Source: Cryptomeria japonica (Eukaryota; Streptophyta; Pinopsida; Cupressales; Cupressaceae). From it: a DNA stretch of 58,000 nucleotides. Below the pieces are notes generated by a model. It saw only the letters and a list, made by a program, of their open reading frames with translations. It made no database searches and was not told where the DNA came from. The first letter of the stretch is position 1. Every line of letters begins with the position of its first letter. Below, piece by piece: positions 44,740-55,731 of the stretch. The stretch is from NCBI RefSeq assembly GCF_030272615.1, contig NC_081405.1, positions 648,621,420 through 648,679,419 of the forward strand, in the 5' to 3' direction. The position numbers were made by a program, and so were the translations under genes.

Positions 44740-47700
44740 ATGGCTTCTGCATTGCACTCCAGTTCTAGTGCACCTGTAGACTCGGCAAATTTTATTCAAA
44801 AGAAGATGAAATACAATGCCCTATCCCAGATACCCACTGGAGTCATAGTTGAGGAAGATATTTCAGCTTATATCGATTGTAAATTGGAAGACCTAGGATC
44901 CCTAGTAATCCATTCCTAGCTAGGTCTATTCTATGGGGATGACAAGAAAATCAAATTGGAATATAGCATCCTAGAGAGGAAGAAACTACACAATGCCATT
45001 TATTTTCTGGAAGAGTTCACTGACGATCACATCTACATCATCTTAAGCAGAGTACATGGTGATGAAATGTATCTCGAGTAGATGCATGACATCACACTGA
45101 AAGTAATTCATGTCATCACCCATTTTTGTAACATTGGTGAGGTGTCAGCTTTAAAGAAGGTCATCGAGACTGAAATGACTAAGCTCACCAGTTCTCTGAG
45201 CGACCAATGGGGAATGACTATCAACCCTATCAAATATGATTTGGTTAAGTATGCTTGCATGGTGATTGGCTACCAGGTGTTTAATGCCAACAGAATAAAC
45301 TCTATCCCTGCTGTTGTAATGAATGTCACCTATAGAATGATTAAGGAAGATGCCTCTTTTGATTTATGTACCTGTTTGCAGAAATAATTGCTATTGAACC
45401 TAAAGTCCATCAAACAAGAAAATGTGCTAAGGTTCAGGTTTGGACAACTTTTGATCAGCCTATTTTTCTACTTTCAAGGCTATTTTCCTGGAGTAGGTGA
45501 CATTCAATGGTCTGCTGACCAACTAGTCTCTAAGCAAATTAGGGAAAGTCTTCAAGCGGTAGGAACCAAATATCCTGAGGTTCTGAACAAATACTTTGAT
45601 GAATTCAAGTGGAAAATGAGCCAAAGGATGAGGATGTTTAGAGATATTGTAAAGAAATATGAAGATGACATCTGCTTTATCATTAAGGTAGATGAATGCA
45701 TAATGGAAGTGGTAGAACCAAGAAAGGAGGTAGTAGAGCCTATGGGGTATGAAGTGATGTATGACATGTTAGATGGGTAGGCCTCTACCTTGCTTGCCTC
45801 ACCTCTAGATGCCAAGAAAAAGTGAACCAGCACCTACTTAGAGAGGGTAACACCGGTTGAAAATCCTACAATGAAAAAGGGCAAGGCAGTGCCATTGGTA
45901 TCGGCACCGGTTACCTCAGCAAGTCCAAAAGTGACCAAACGATCACCTACCAAGAAGAAACCAGAAGTTGCACCCGCTAAAGTATTTGAGAAGAAGCAGA
46001 AAACCAAAAACAACTCACCAGAGTCAGAGGATACTGAACCAGAAGTGCAGCCTAAGAAAACCAAGCAATCAAGAAAGAAGGCTAAGTCTACTGGTAATGC
46101 ACTTGCATCATCAATATCGATAAATATAGACATATCTTCTTATAAGCTGATGACACATTGTCAGAGGACTTTAAAGAATATTAAGAGAAATGTGCTTGAT
46201 GACTTAAAAGAATATTTTGATGATTTTTCTGATAATGAGAAGGAAGAAGTAGAGTAGGAAATGATAAAATATTTGTGTGTTAATGACTGGTCTCCATCTA
46301 AAATTAGATTGGTGACACCTGATTCTTTATACAATTATTTGGACAATAAATGACACATTTCCATTGAGAAAGAATAGGAAATAAGGGAGAAAGTCTTTTC
46401 TCAGTACTTTCCCAAAGCCTCCAATTTTGAATTGTTTGAGATAATTGATAGGCATAAAGGTCTCTTCTTCATGAGAAGGAGAAGGCTTAGGCTGTTAGAA
46501 GGCAGAACTTCTAAAGTAGAGAAGGACACACATCTACATGAAAAAGCTATAGTTAGATTACATCAAGTGTCTGAGGCCAATATGAAGGTTGAACAGGAAC
46601 CTAACCTATCCTTAGCCAAGCCGGATGAGGTATTTGATGGTGAAGGAGAAAGAGTTATAGAACAAGTTGACACTATTGATGTGGATGTACTGGATGTTGA
46701 GGATGTCACTCTAGACACAGACAAGGAAAAGGTAGAGAAGGAGAAACAGGACAAGGAAAAGGCTAATAAGGAGAAAGTAGAGAAAGAGGAAGAGAAAAAG
46801 AAAGCAGAAGACAAGAGGAAACAAGAAGAAGAGAAGATAAAAGAAGAGGAGAAGAGAAAAGAAGAGGAAAAGAGGAAAGAAGACGAGAAAAAGAAAGAAG
46901 ACGAGAAAAAAAAGAAGACGAGAAAAAGAAAGAAGATGAGAAAAAGGAGGAAGAAAAGAAAAAGTAGGAAGAAGATGAGAAGAAGGAAGAACTAAAGAAG
47001 AAACAAGAAGAGGAACAAAAGAAGAAAGAAGAAGAAAAGAAAAGAGCAGCAGAGGAGAAGGAAGCAGAAAAAGCCAAACAAGCGGAGACTCCCAAGGTAA
47101 CCAGTGGTCAAGCCAAACCAGTTGACATCGCCAGTCCTATTGATCTCCAATCTGCAGATGAATCAAAGCTACTTCAAAGCATAAATCTTGCATAGGAAAG
47201 ATTGGAAGCATTGAGGAGGAAAAAGGAACAGGATGTCATTCAAACAACAGTTGACACCCTTACCAGTTTGATTCCTAGTACTAACCTTCCCAGTACCGAT
47301 TCCTCTCTATCAAAGCTTAAACTTCTATGTACTATTGTAGAGGACCAAGTACAATGCTTGGAAGAAGTTGCTAAAGCAAATGCAAAGAAGAAGCATGAAA
47401 AGGCACTCAACACTGCCTTAGTCAAGAAATTGAATGAGCTCTAGTCTCAACTTCTGAAACAACAGAAGGATATAAGTGTTGCTATGGATGAGGGCAAACT
47501 ACTGTTGAGCAAAATCAGCCAACCCCATCTTTTCTATGATGATGTGCTCAAACAGAAAGATAAACTCAAATTGGAGTTCCAAGCATACATCAACAGCTTC
47601 AAGTTGCCCTATGACTCATTCACTACATATGGGCAAATAGTTCATCGTTATCAGCTTCAAACTACCAAGATAGAGTTAGAGATTAGCAACCGGTCAAGAG

Positions 47701-47831
47701 ATTTGATGGAGCTTCAACTAGTCTTATTACCCAGACTGCAAATTCTTCAAAAATGTTTTCTCAATCTCGAAGCCATCACAGTCACTCAAGAGATGAGTAC
47801 CATTGATGCTATGGAAGACCTAGTATTCTAG
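44740..47831 (+). pseudogene. Large Lys/Glu-rich extra ORF of copia-3
   Basis: ATG 44740 (MASALHSSSSAPVDSANFIQ). One frame runs to about 46900 with stops at 44917, 45079, 45385, 45778, 45823, 46255, 46351 and 46375, then a frameshift within the lysine-codon run and three more stops (46974, 47193, 47442). Order: a globular N-terminal region (44740-45780), a Pro/Lys/Ser linker (KRSPTKKKPEVAPAK), a second region with FPKASNFELFEIIDRHKGLFF, a long charged helix of EEEKRK-type repeats (46730-47090), and a helical C-terminus (MEALRRKKEQDVIQTTVDTL to 47831, possibly on to about 48030). Extra ORFs between pol and the 3' LTR are known in some plant copia groups (Sirevirus env-like). I do not recognise this one. 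Confidence 0.65.
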
Positions 47832-48210
47832 ATGCAAACAAAAAGTGAGGTTGCTACCTTATTACTTGAGTCATGCTCATTAACCATGAAGACTTTTATG
47901 TAGGATTTTAAATCTATTTTTGATAAGTTTCATTCATTATTGTCACGAACATTTTACTCAATTTTTAATGATAATGAGAAACAGGGTTATTCTATAGTAA
48001 TTTGTCATTGTTGGCAAAGGGGGAGTAGTATTTAAAATTTTGGTGAATGTTATGTATACTTTCATGTTACCACTTTAAGGGAGTAGTATAAATTTTATTT
48101 TTTACAAAAGGGATAGTGTATATGCTTAGGGGGAATAATTTTGATTATGACATATTTTTGTTGTAAAAACACTTAGATGTCAAAATTTTCCTAAGTGTTG
48201 CCATCAATGC

Positions 48211-48223
48211 CAAAGGGGGAGAT
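48211..48223 (+). promoter_or_regulatory. Polypurine tract of copia-3
   Basis: AAAGGGGGAGAT directly before TGTTGGC, preceded by GCCATCAATGCC as in copia-2. Confidence 0.85.
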
Positions 48224-48412
48224 TGTTGGCATTTTTAATAATGCTATGATTGTCATTGATGGACACAAACTTGTTTTGTGATCACTTTCTTTATGTATGA
48301 GTTATGCTCAACCAGTAATTGTTCCAACCGGTATTATGTATTATAGTCTTTAGACTATCGGTGTTTTGCAGAAGGTGTTTACCAGTCACAAACTGACTGA
48401 AGACCCCAAGTG
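48224..48412 (+). repeat. copia-3 3' LTR, first 189 bp only
   Basis: Starts TGTTGGCATTTTTAATAATG and stops at the border to the GA tract (AAGTGGAGGAGGGAG). Confidence 0.75.
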
Positions 48413-48423
48413 GAGGAGGGAGA

Positions 48424-48508
<85 letters not shown>

Positions 48509-49148
48509 AAGGGGGGAGAGGGAGAGATAGGGAGAGAGAGAGAAAGGAGGGAGGGAAGGTAGAGAGAGGGAGAGAGGTGGAGGGAGGGAGAGAGGGAGAG
48601 AAGAGGGGGGACAATGGGAGAGAAGAAGGGGTATGGAGGAAGTGAGAGGGAGAGTAGGGTGGAGGGAGAGAGAAGGAGGGAAGGAGGGAGAGGGAGAGAG
48701 GGAGAGAGAGGGGGGAGGTAGGGAGAGGTAGAGGGAGGGAGAGAGAGAGAGAGAGAGGGAAGGAGGGAGAGGGAGAGAAAAAGGAGGGGAGGAGGGAGAG
48801 GAAGAGAGAGAGGGAAGGAGGGAGAGGGAGAGAGGGGGGAGAGAGAGAGTGGGAGGGAAGGTAGAGAGAGGGAAAGAGGTAGAGGGAGGGAGAGAGGGAG
48901 AGAAGAGGGGGAGGGAGGCACCTATAACGATACTAAATAGCACACCATAGGACCTATAATGACACCAAATAGTGTCCTAAGGCATCATATGACATCCTAT
49001 GACCCCTTAGGACACCATATGGTGTTGTTATGTGTCGTATGGTGTCTTAAGGGGTCATATGATGTCCTAAGGGGTCACAGGACACCATATGACCTCTTAG
49101 GAAACAATACAACCTCTAATAACACCTAAGGGGTCATATGGTGGGCTA
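48413..49148. repeat. Higher-order repeat copy 1: GA block plus CCTTAGGACACCATATG block
   Basis: GA/GGA-rich purine block (48413-48915), then a minisatellite (48916-49148) built from both orientations of CCTAAGGGGTCATATG and GACACCATATG, ending ATGGTGGGCTAAT. Very long proline/serine/leucine-rich minus-strand translations here are repeat artefacts. Confidence 0.9.
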
Positions 49149-49435
49149 ATAGGAATTACAAAAGAAGAGAAAGAGGGAGGGGGAGAAGAAGAGAAAGAGG
49201 GATGGGGTATGGAGGAAGGGCAAAGGGGAGAGATCGAGAGAGAGAGTGATGGGGTATGGAGAGAGAGAGAGAGGGGGGGGGGTGGAGGAAGAGGAAGAGA
49301 TATCTAATCTAGGACACAATATGACCCTTTGAAGACAATATGACCCCTAACAACATCTAAGGAGTAATAGGGTGTCCTAAGGGGTCATATGACACTATAT
49401 TATCCCTTAGCACACCATGAGACCTATAACAACAT

Positions 49436-50079
49436 TGTTGGTGTAAATAATTATTCATCATGGATATTATTACACTTTAATTAAGTTTACTTAGGAAATT
49501 CATTTCATAGTAGTTTGGGTATGAGACACTTGGGTATTTGTGCCACATTGGGATAGTGTGTGTATTAGAATTTCCACCTTTTATGGTGTGTTCTTGTTGT
49601 TACACTCCACGTTCAGTGGGTGATCCACCTCATGTGGACTATTATATTATTTCTCCTACCTACCCACACCTATTTCCTACCTACCCTTATTTCTTATTAA
49701 GCCACATGTCATGTTTGTGTGCTCACATATCCATATAGTCTTGCCTATATAAGCAAACTCATATTCATTGTATGTAACAATGATTGATGATCCAGTTGAA
49801 CAGTATTTTCTCTTGATAGAATACATCACACCTGCTGAGGAAGGCACCCCTCCAATCTATTCATTCCTGACCTCACCTTGACCCATTCATTAAGGAAGGC
49901 CCTACTATTCTATAGGCAAGAAAGCCATGGAGGAAGGGAGGAGATCAATAGGTCCAATGGGCCCCCTTCTAGGTCCTCCCATCCGAAAGAATTCCTGCTT
50001 GAATGTTTATTTCTATCATCTATTTTGTTCTCTCTTATTTGTGATTTCCATTGCCTCTTGATCTTAGCAAAATCTCACA
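49436..50079 (+). repeat. Element 4 5' LTR
   Basis: TGTTGGTG...CTCACA. TATATAAG-like box near 49745. Confidence 0.88.
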
Positions 50080-50092
50080 TGGTATCAGACCC
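50080..50092 (+). promoter_or_regulatory. Primer binding site of element 4
   Basis: TGGTATCAGACCC immediately after the LTR; matches the iMet site for the first ten bases. Confidence 0.8.
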
Positions 50093-50626
50093 ATTAGAGT
50101 GTCATTGGTTTGCCAATTAAGAGAAATTTGGGGTTTTGCATTTTGGAGCTTTCTATTGCAGGTTATTATTGGAGGTTGTTGGGTCAGATCTGAGGTCACC
50201 ATTGGATTAAGGAGGGTTGAGCAATTACGAATCGCCTTTTATTTCATCCAAATCCAACATCCGAGGCCAAATCTAGAGCCGTTTGAAGGTGGAGGGTGGT
50301 GACTTGTCCCGACAGCGATCTGCATTTTTGGAGCAATTTTGGCCAAATCCATCATCGCCATTGCACTCAAAAGGCCCAAAAACCCCAAGATCGACTGTCA
50401 ATTAGTCAAAATTAGCCTCTGTTACCCTGAGTTGAAAAAATCTCCCCTCCTAGCCCGTCGTACGGACTTACAGGTACAGGTCTGAAATTTTTTTTTAATT
50501 TTTTCTGTTTTTAATTATTTTTGGAAAATTAAAAAAAATTTAACTCTATTGAGGAGGGGTGATTTGTTTTGTTTCTTACATAAAAAATATTTTCTTTTTT
50601 AATTTTTGGGGAGGGGGGTCCTTTTT

Positions 50627-50770
50627 GGCCCGCAGGCCACTTGCGGGTACCGTAGGCTACCTGCAGCCCGCAAGTGTACCTACGGGTACCACAGGCCACT
50701 TGTGGCCCTGTAGGCACTACGAGTAACCGCAGGGTACCTGCGGCCCCATAGTGTACCTGCGGGCCCCTCC
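50627..50770. repeat. GC-rich repeats (about 38 bp, four copies) in element 4
   Basis: Units begin CCCGCAGGCC, CCCGCAAGTG, CCCTGTAGGC and CCCCATAGTG, each with GGGTACC or TACCTGCGGG-like pieces that can pair with one another. The surroundings are AT-rich. Confidence 0.75.
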
Positions 50771-51396
50771 CCGTGTGGGGGGGTAAAATAATTTTGTTTT
50801 TTTAATTTTTTTTAAAAAAATTTAATAAATTAAAAAAAATTCACTTTTCTTATTTTTTTAAATAAACTTTTTTTAATAATAAAAAAAATAAAGTTTTTTT
50901 TCTTTAATAAATTTTTATTAAAGTTTTTTTCATTTCATTTTTTTTCAAAAAAAAAATGTCTATCACCTTTTTGAATCTTTTCTTTATTTTTTTAATAAAG
51001 TTTTATTTTGCATGGGCTTTAATAAATTGTTTTTCCTAGATTTTTAAAATCTTTTAAAAACACAAACATCATTTAATAAGTCAAATTGGGAACACTTTTT
51101 TTCTTGTCACATCACACTTGTCTTGGAGTGCTTCCAATCGGCAGTCAAGGGGGGGGTTGATTTGCTCCTTTATATCTCTTGGCCACATCCCAATCGGAGG
51201 CGTCTTTTTCTGCAGTATTCTACAGGGCTTCTTGGTGGCATCATTTTCATGTTTCTAGATTTGCACTATCATGTTGTATGCTCTTGCATGAGAAATGTTG
51301 TACTTGCACTATCATAAAGTGTCACACCTCTTTGTATCTTGTCATTGTTGACATATTTGATGTAATCCTTTTGTACACAAAGCTTAGGAATATCTT

Positions 51397-51513
51397 GTGA
51401 GACTTGGTGCATGGCTCCAGTTGAGACTTAGATTGTACACATTTGTGCATGGCTCTAGTTGAGACTTAGATTGTACACATTTGTGCATGACTCCCGTGAG
51501 ACTTAGATTGTAT
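51397..51513. repeat. Tandem 37-38 bp unit, about three copies
   Basis: GAGACTTAGATTGTACACAT and TTGTGCATGGCTC repeated in tandem. Confidence 0.88.
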
Positions 51514-51997
51514 AGGTATTTCTGCTATTTCTAAGTATCCAGATGAAGCTCACAGTAGGTTGTCTCCATGCTTGATCTTCATTTTGTTGCAGCGATTGAT
51601 TCATCATCATCGACTTGGTACTTGGTTTTGTCACACTTTGACATTATTGTTGCAGCATTGGCTCTCTTTCTTCCATATGGGGAGGTATTTTGGTCATCAT
51701 CATTGGACCATCCTTGGAGGAGATCCGACATTGAGGGAGGGCTTCATGGTCTCTTCTTCTCTCTTATGGGGGGACATATTTTTGTTCTTCTCATTCATCA
51801 CCGAGAGCATTGTGTGCTTTCATCATCTCTCTTTCGGGTGAGGGTTTTTTCCCATTGTGTTTTTCTCTCTTTCCTCACTTTATTCGAGATTCCATTTGCA
51901 TTTATACATGGGTACCTAACATGGCCTAGTAGACGAGACCCATATTGCATTGCTTAGTTGCATTGTAGACTTAAGTGCATTTCCCTAAGTTGCACTT

Positions 51998-52006
51998 AAG
52001 GGGGGG
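51998..52006 (+). promoter_or_regulatory. Polypurine tract of element 4
   Basis: AAGGGGGGG directly before the 3' LTR. Confidence 0.8.
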
Positions 52007-52471
52007 TGTTGGTGTAAATAATTATTCATCATGAATATTATTACACTTTCCTTAAGTTTACTTAGGAAATGCATTTCATAGCAGTTTGGGTATGAGACAC
52101 TTGGGTGTTTGTGCCACATTAGGATAGTGTGTGTAGGAGAATTTCCACCTTTTATGGTGTGATCTTGTTGTTACGCTCCACATTCAGTGGGTGATCCACC
52201 TCATGTTGACTATTATATTGTTTCTCCTACCTACCCACACCTATTTCTTACCTACACTTGTTTCTTATTGAGCCATATGTCATGTTTGTGTGCTCACATA
52301 TCCATATAGTCTTGCCTATATAAGCAGACTCATATTCATTGTATGTAACAATGATTGATGATCCAATTGATCAGTATTTTCTCTTGATAGAATATAGTTT
52401 ATTTCTATCATCTATTTTGTTCTCTCTTATTTGTGTTTTCCATTGCCTCTTGATCTTGGAAAAATCTCAGA
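52007..52471 (+). repeat. Element 4 3' LTR
   Basis: Co-linear with the 5' LTR except for the 165-bp block; the final CA has become GA. Confidence 0.88.
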
Positions 52472-52978
52472 GACACCAAATAGTGTCCTAAGGGTTCATA
52501 GAACACCATATGACCATTTAGAACGCCATATGGTGTTGTTATGGGTCATTGGTGTCCTGATGGGTTATATGGCATCCTATGACTCCTTAGGACACCATAT
52601 GGTGTTTTTATGGGTCGTATGGTGTCTTAAGGGGTCATATGGTGTCCTAAGGGGTCACAGGACACCATATGACCTCTTAGGAAACAATACGACCTCTAAT
52701 AACACCTAAGGGGTCATATGGTGGGCTAATAAAATGATATATTAAATTTAAAGTTATAAATAGAACATCGTACAATAGAACATCAGTAGTTTAGTTTTGA
52801 TATAGCTAAGTTAGACCATTGTCAGCATAAGAGAGACTCCAAGAGAACAAACAACAAGGATTCGCTAAAAATCAAGTGTAAGAGCTTGACCTAACCCTAA
52901 GAGTACTACCTAAGTTCTAAAACATATGATGCTATTAAATTTCCAAGGTTATAGGACTGATCTTGATTGTGACTATAG

Positions 52979-53098
52979 GAATTACAGAAGAAGAGAAAGA
53001 GGGAGGGAGAGAAGAAGAGAAAGAGGGATGGGGTATGGAGGAAGGGAGAAGGGGAGAGAGTGAGAGAGAGAGGGATGGGGTATGGAGGAATGGAGAAG

Positions 53099-53137
<39 letters not shown>

Positions 53138-53751
53138 AGAAGGAGGGGGAGGGAGAGGAAGAGATATCGAATCCAGGACACAATATGACCCTTAGAACAC
53201 AATATGACCCCTAACAACATCTAAGCGGTCATAGGGTGTCCTAAGGGGTCATATGACACTATATTATACTTTAGCACACCATAGGACCTATAACGACACC
53301 AAATAGTGTCCTAAGGGGTCATAGAACACCATATGACCCTTTAGAACACCATATGGTGTTGTTATGGGTCATTGGTATCCTGAGGGGTCATATGGCATCC
53401 TATGACCCCTTAGGACACCATATGGTGTTGTTATGGGTCATATGGTGTCTTAAGGGGTCATATGGTGTCCTAAGGGGTCACAGGACACCATATGACCTCT
53501 TAGGAAACAATAGGACATCTAATGACACCTAAGGGGTCATATGGTGGGCTAATAAAATGATATAATAAATTTAAAGTTATTAATAGAGCATCATACAACA
53601 AGACTACAAGCGAACAAACAATGAGGCATTGCTAAAAAGAAAGTGTAAGAGCTTGACCTAACCCTAAGACAACTGCCTAAGTTCTAAAACATATGATGTT
53701 ATTAAATTTGCAAGGTTATAGGATTGATCTCGATTGTGACTATAGGAATTA
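52979..53751. repeat. Higher-order repeat copy 3, uninterrupted
   Basis: Purine block 52979-53165, minisatellite 53170-53555, unique block 53556-53751. About 773 bp; includes the empty site for element 4. Confidence 0.9.
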
Positions 53752-54206
53752 CACACTTGATTTCTTTCATGGGTATGTATCGTTCCAAGTTGTTTGATAA
53801 GTGATGATCATCATATACTACCATTGTCATGCATACAACAAACTTGATTTCTTTAGGTGACAGCCGTTGTGTAACAATGTGGGAACTCTCGCGTACCCAC
53901 CACTATGATTCTCTAGGAAATCATCTATGTTACTCTCCCTCTATCTCTTCCTACCAGTCGTTTCCTTTTGAAAAACATATTGCAGGTACTCAGAATCATC
54001 ATGTTTCTTTGTTGACACTATTTTCCACATTTGCTTTGCTCATTAAATACACATTCAAGAAGAATATTGTTGCAGGTTTCCTTGTTTGTCATGGTAATAC
54101 ACCAGTGGTTCATTTTCAAACCCTATTCCTCCTATTCAATATGCACACACAAATCCATCAATAAATTTTCTTAGGAGAGCATACATGATAAAAATCAAGG
54201 AGGAAG
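53752..54206. other. Unassigned sequence
   Basis: A plus-strand frame of about 110 codons (53829-54164) has no recognisable motif. Nothing else seen. Confidence 0.4.
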
Positions 54207-54264
54207 TTGCAAACAAGAAATAAATTCACTTACTTCTATAGAAGTGCAGACACAGTTGCAGTGG
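54207..54264 (-). other. Second copy of the copy B 5' UTR exon and donor
   Basis: Matches 43361-43427 except that the 14 bases GTATAAAACAGTGA are absent. The minus strand again reads ...CTATAGAA followed by GTAAGTGAATTT. Confidence 0.6.
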
Positions 54265-54476
54265 GGTATGGAGGGAGGGAGGGAGAGAAGAAGAGAAAGA
54301 GGGATGGGGTATGGAGGAAGGGAGAAGGGGAGAGAGCGAGAGAGAGAGGGATGGGGTATGGAGGAAGGGATAAGGGGAGAGAGGGAGAGATAGGGTATGG
54401 AGGAAGGGAGAAGGGGAGAGAGGGAGGGAGAGAGAGAGGGAGGGGGTATGGAGGAAAGGAGAAGGGGAGAGAGGGA

Positions 54477-54525
<49 letters not shown>
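54265..54525. repeat. GA/GGA purine block
   Basis: Repeats of GGGGTATGGAGGAAGGGA within a GA tract; same style as the higher-order repeat purine blocks. Confidence 0.88.
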
Positions 54526-54527
<2 letters not shown>

Positions 54528-54544
54528 TTTGTATGCATTTGAGA

Positions 54545-54660
54545 TGGGAGACAATACACTTACATGTGTATATATATACTTAATATATTATATATTATTA
54601 TATACATATATATATATTATATTTTATATGTATATACACATTATATAGACAATATCATAT
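54545..54660. repeat. TA-rich microsatellite
   Basis: ATATATAT-type repeats with local self-complementarity. Confidence 0.75.
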
Positions 54661-54664
54661 TATA

Positions 54665-54775
54665 CAATAGCACGTACGTGTTGTTTATAGTAAAAAGAGC
54701 ACGTATGTGCTTCTTACACCATAAGTACCCCGTATGCACTTTTTAAACCATAAGTACCCTGTACATGCTTTTGAC
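54665..54775. repeat. Right subterminal palindromic repeats of the large element
   Basis: CACGTACGTG (54671-54680), AGCACGTATGTGCT (54698-54711), then CCGTATGCACTT and CTGTACATGCTT, at 29-31 bp spacing. The reverse complement gives AGTGCATACGGGGTACTTAT, close to AGTGCATACGCACTACTTAT on the left side. Confidence 0.7.
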
Positions 54776-55731
54776 TGTTTAGGCTTGGAAATAGGCCTGG
54801 ATGACAAAGCTATGGTTTTGAAGTTTGATTTCCCTCCATTTCTCTCATTTTTGACGTGTTATATTTTATCAACTTGGTTTATCGACTTTGTTATCATCAG
54901 GTTTACACTTCATCAAGTGGGTATTTCTAAAATTTCCACCATAATTTCACCCATCTTCTGAGGTTTCTAACCATATAATTTTTTTTCAGTTTGAACAACA
55001 ATAACAATTTTATTATTGAATTCTTTTTCCCAGTGTCTCCATAGTCCTCACAAAAATAGGTGCACCATTTTTTGAATAACTTTTGATATACTTATCCAAA
55101 TTTTAAAAACTTTATATATTATTGTAGTGCACTTGATTCTTTACAATTTAAAAATAAAAAAAGTATTTTCGATTTGTTTAGTGCAACTTATGCTTCGCGC
55201 ATGAATAGGTACCTAATTTTCAGGATGTGCTCGATTAGAAAAATCATTAAAAAAAATACTCAACCAAAAGTTACAAAAAAAATACACATCTTCTAGTGCT
55301 TGCTCTTAACTATCTTTCTCCCAAAGGATTTGTCAAAGTACTAAATATAACTATGACTTTTTTGATGCGCACGTTAGACACTATGTTATGTTTTTAAAAA
55401 AAAATCAGGGTCAGTTTTTCATGCGCAAAGGATTTGACCCCCTTAATCTTATCCAATTTTGAAAATGTTTAGTAGTTTAGAAACTAGATTCAGAGTACTA
55501 CAATATTTGTTTTTTGATTATCTTCATATCTTGAGTGGATGACTTTCAAATTGTTCCTCCAAGTCTAGGTTCACCCAATTTTAGAAAAAAAAAATGTCCA
55601 CTTATACCCCCCCCTTTTTTACCACCATCTTTGTGCATTTACCCTATAAAGTCATTATTTTCCAAAATAAATATCAAAACTCCCTTATGGGATTAACTTC
55701 CAAAACAACTAGTTTTTTATTTACTATTAAA
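54776..55731. other. Non-coding sequence; end of the large element probably here
   Basis: No gene. Isolated GCGCATGA and ATGCGCA motifs (55195-55440) may be further subterminal repeats. No terminal inverted repeat could be fixed by eye. Confidence 0.4.

Larger units (their letters stand above)
43428..48412 (+). mobile_element. copia-3: gag plus large extra ORF, no pol, truncated
   Basis: Gag with several zinc knuckles (43430-44294), a 450-bp spacer, a large extra ORF (44740 to about 47831), a polypurine tract identical to that of copia-2 and an LTR start TGTTGGCATTTTTAATAATG at 48224. The LTR breaks off at 48412 in a GA tract. The 5' LTR, primer site and all of pol are absent, so it is either a deleted element or a non-autonomous derivative. 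Confidence 0.75.
50093..51997 (+). other. Element 4 interior, no coding capacity seen
   Basis: Contains poly-T/A-rich DNA (50780-51010), a GC-rich repeat cluster and a triplicated 38-bp unit. No copia protein motif in any frame. Confidence 0.65.
49436..52471 (+). mobile_element. Element 4: non-autonomous copia-type LTR element
   Basis: 3.04 kb, LTRs 49436-50079 (644 bp) and 52007-52471 (465 bp). The size difference is one block of about 165 bp present only in the 5' LTR (about 49825-49990). It has a TG start (TGTTGGTGTAAATAATTATT), a primer site and a purine tract. The 1.9-kb interior has no Gag or Pol motif. The flanks AACAT and GACAC are a decayed TSD; the intact paralogous site GACAC is at 53295-53299. 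Confidence 0.88.
49149..52978. repeat. Higher-order repeat copy 2, split by element 4
   Basis: Purine block 49149-49300, minisatellite 49310-49435, element 4, minisatellite 52472-52735, then a unique 230-bp block (AATAAAATGATAT to GACTATAGGAATTACA, 52736-52978). Without element 4 the unit is about 795 bp. Confidence 0.88.

Noticed and set aside
44740-47831. Extra ORF of copia-3 as a host nuclear protein gene
   Set aside because: It lies between a copia Gag and a polypurine tract plus LTR, which places it in the element.
48291-48943. Long Ser/Pro/Leu-rich minus-strand ORFs (180-185 codons)
   Set aside because: They are translations of GA/GGA purine repeats and are open in more than one frame; the same happens at 28230-28466, 52906-53220 and 54195-54559.
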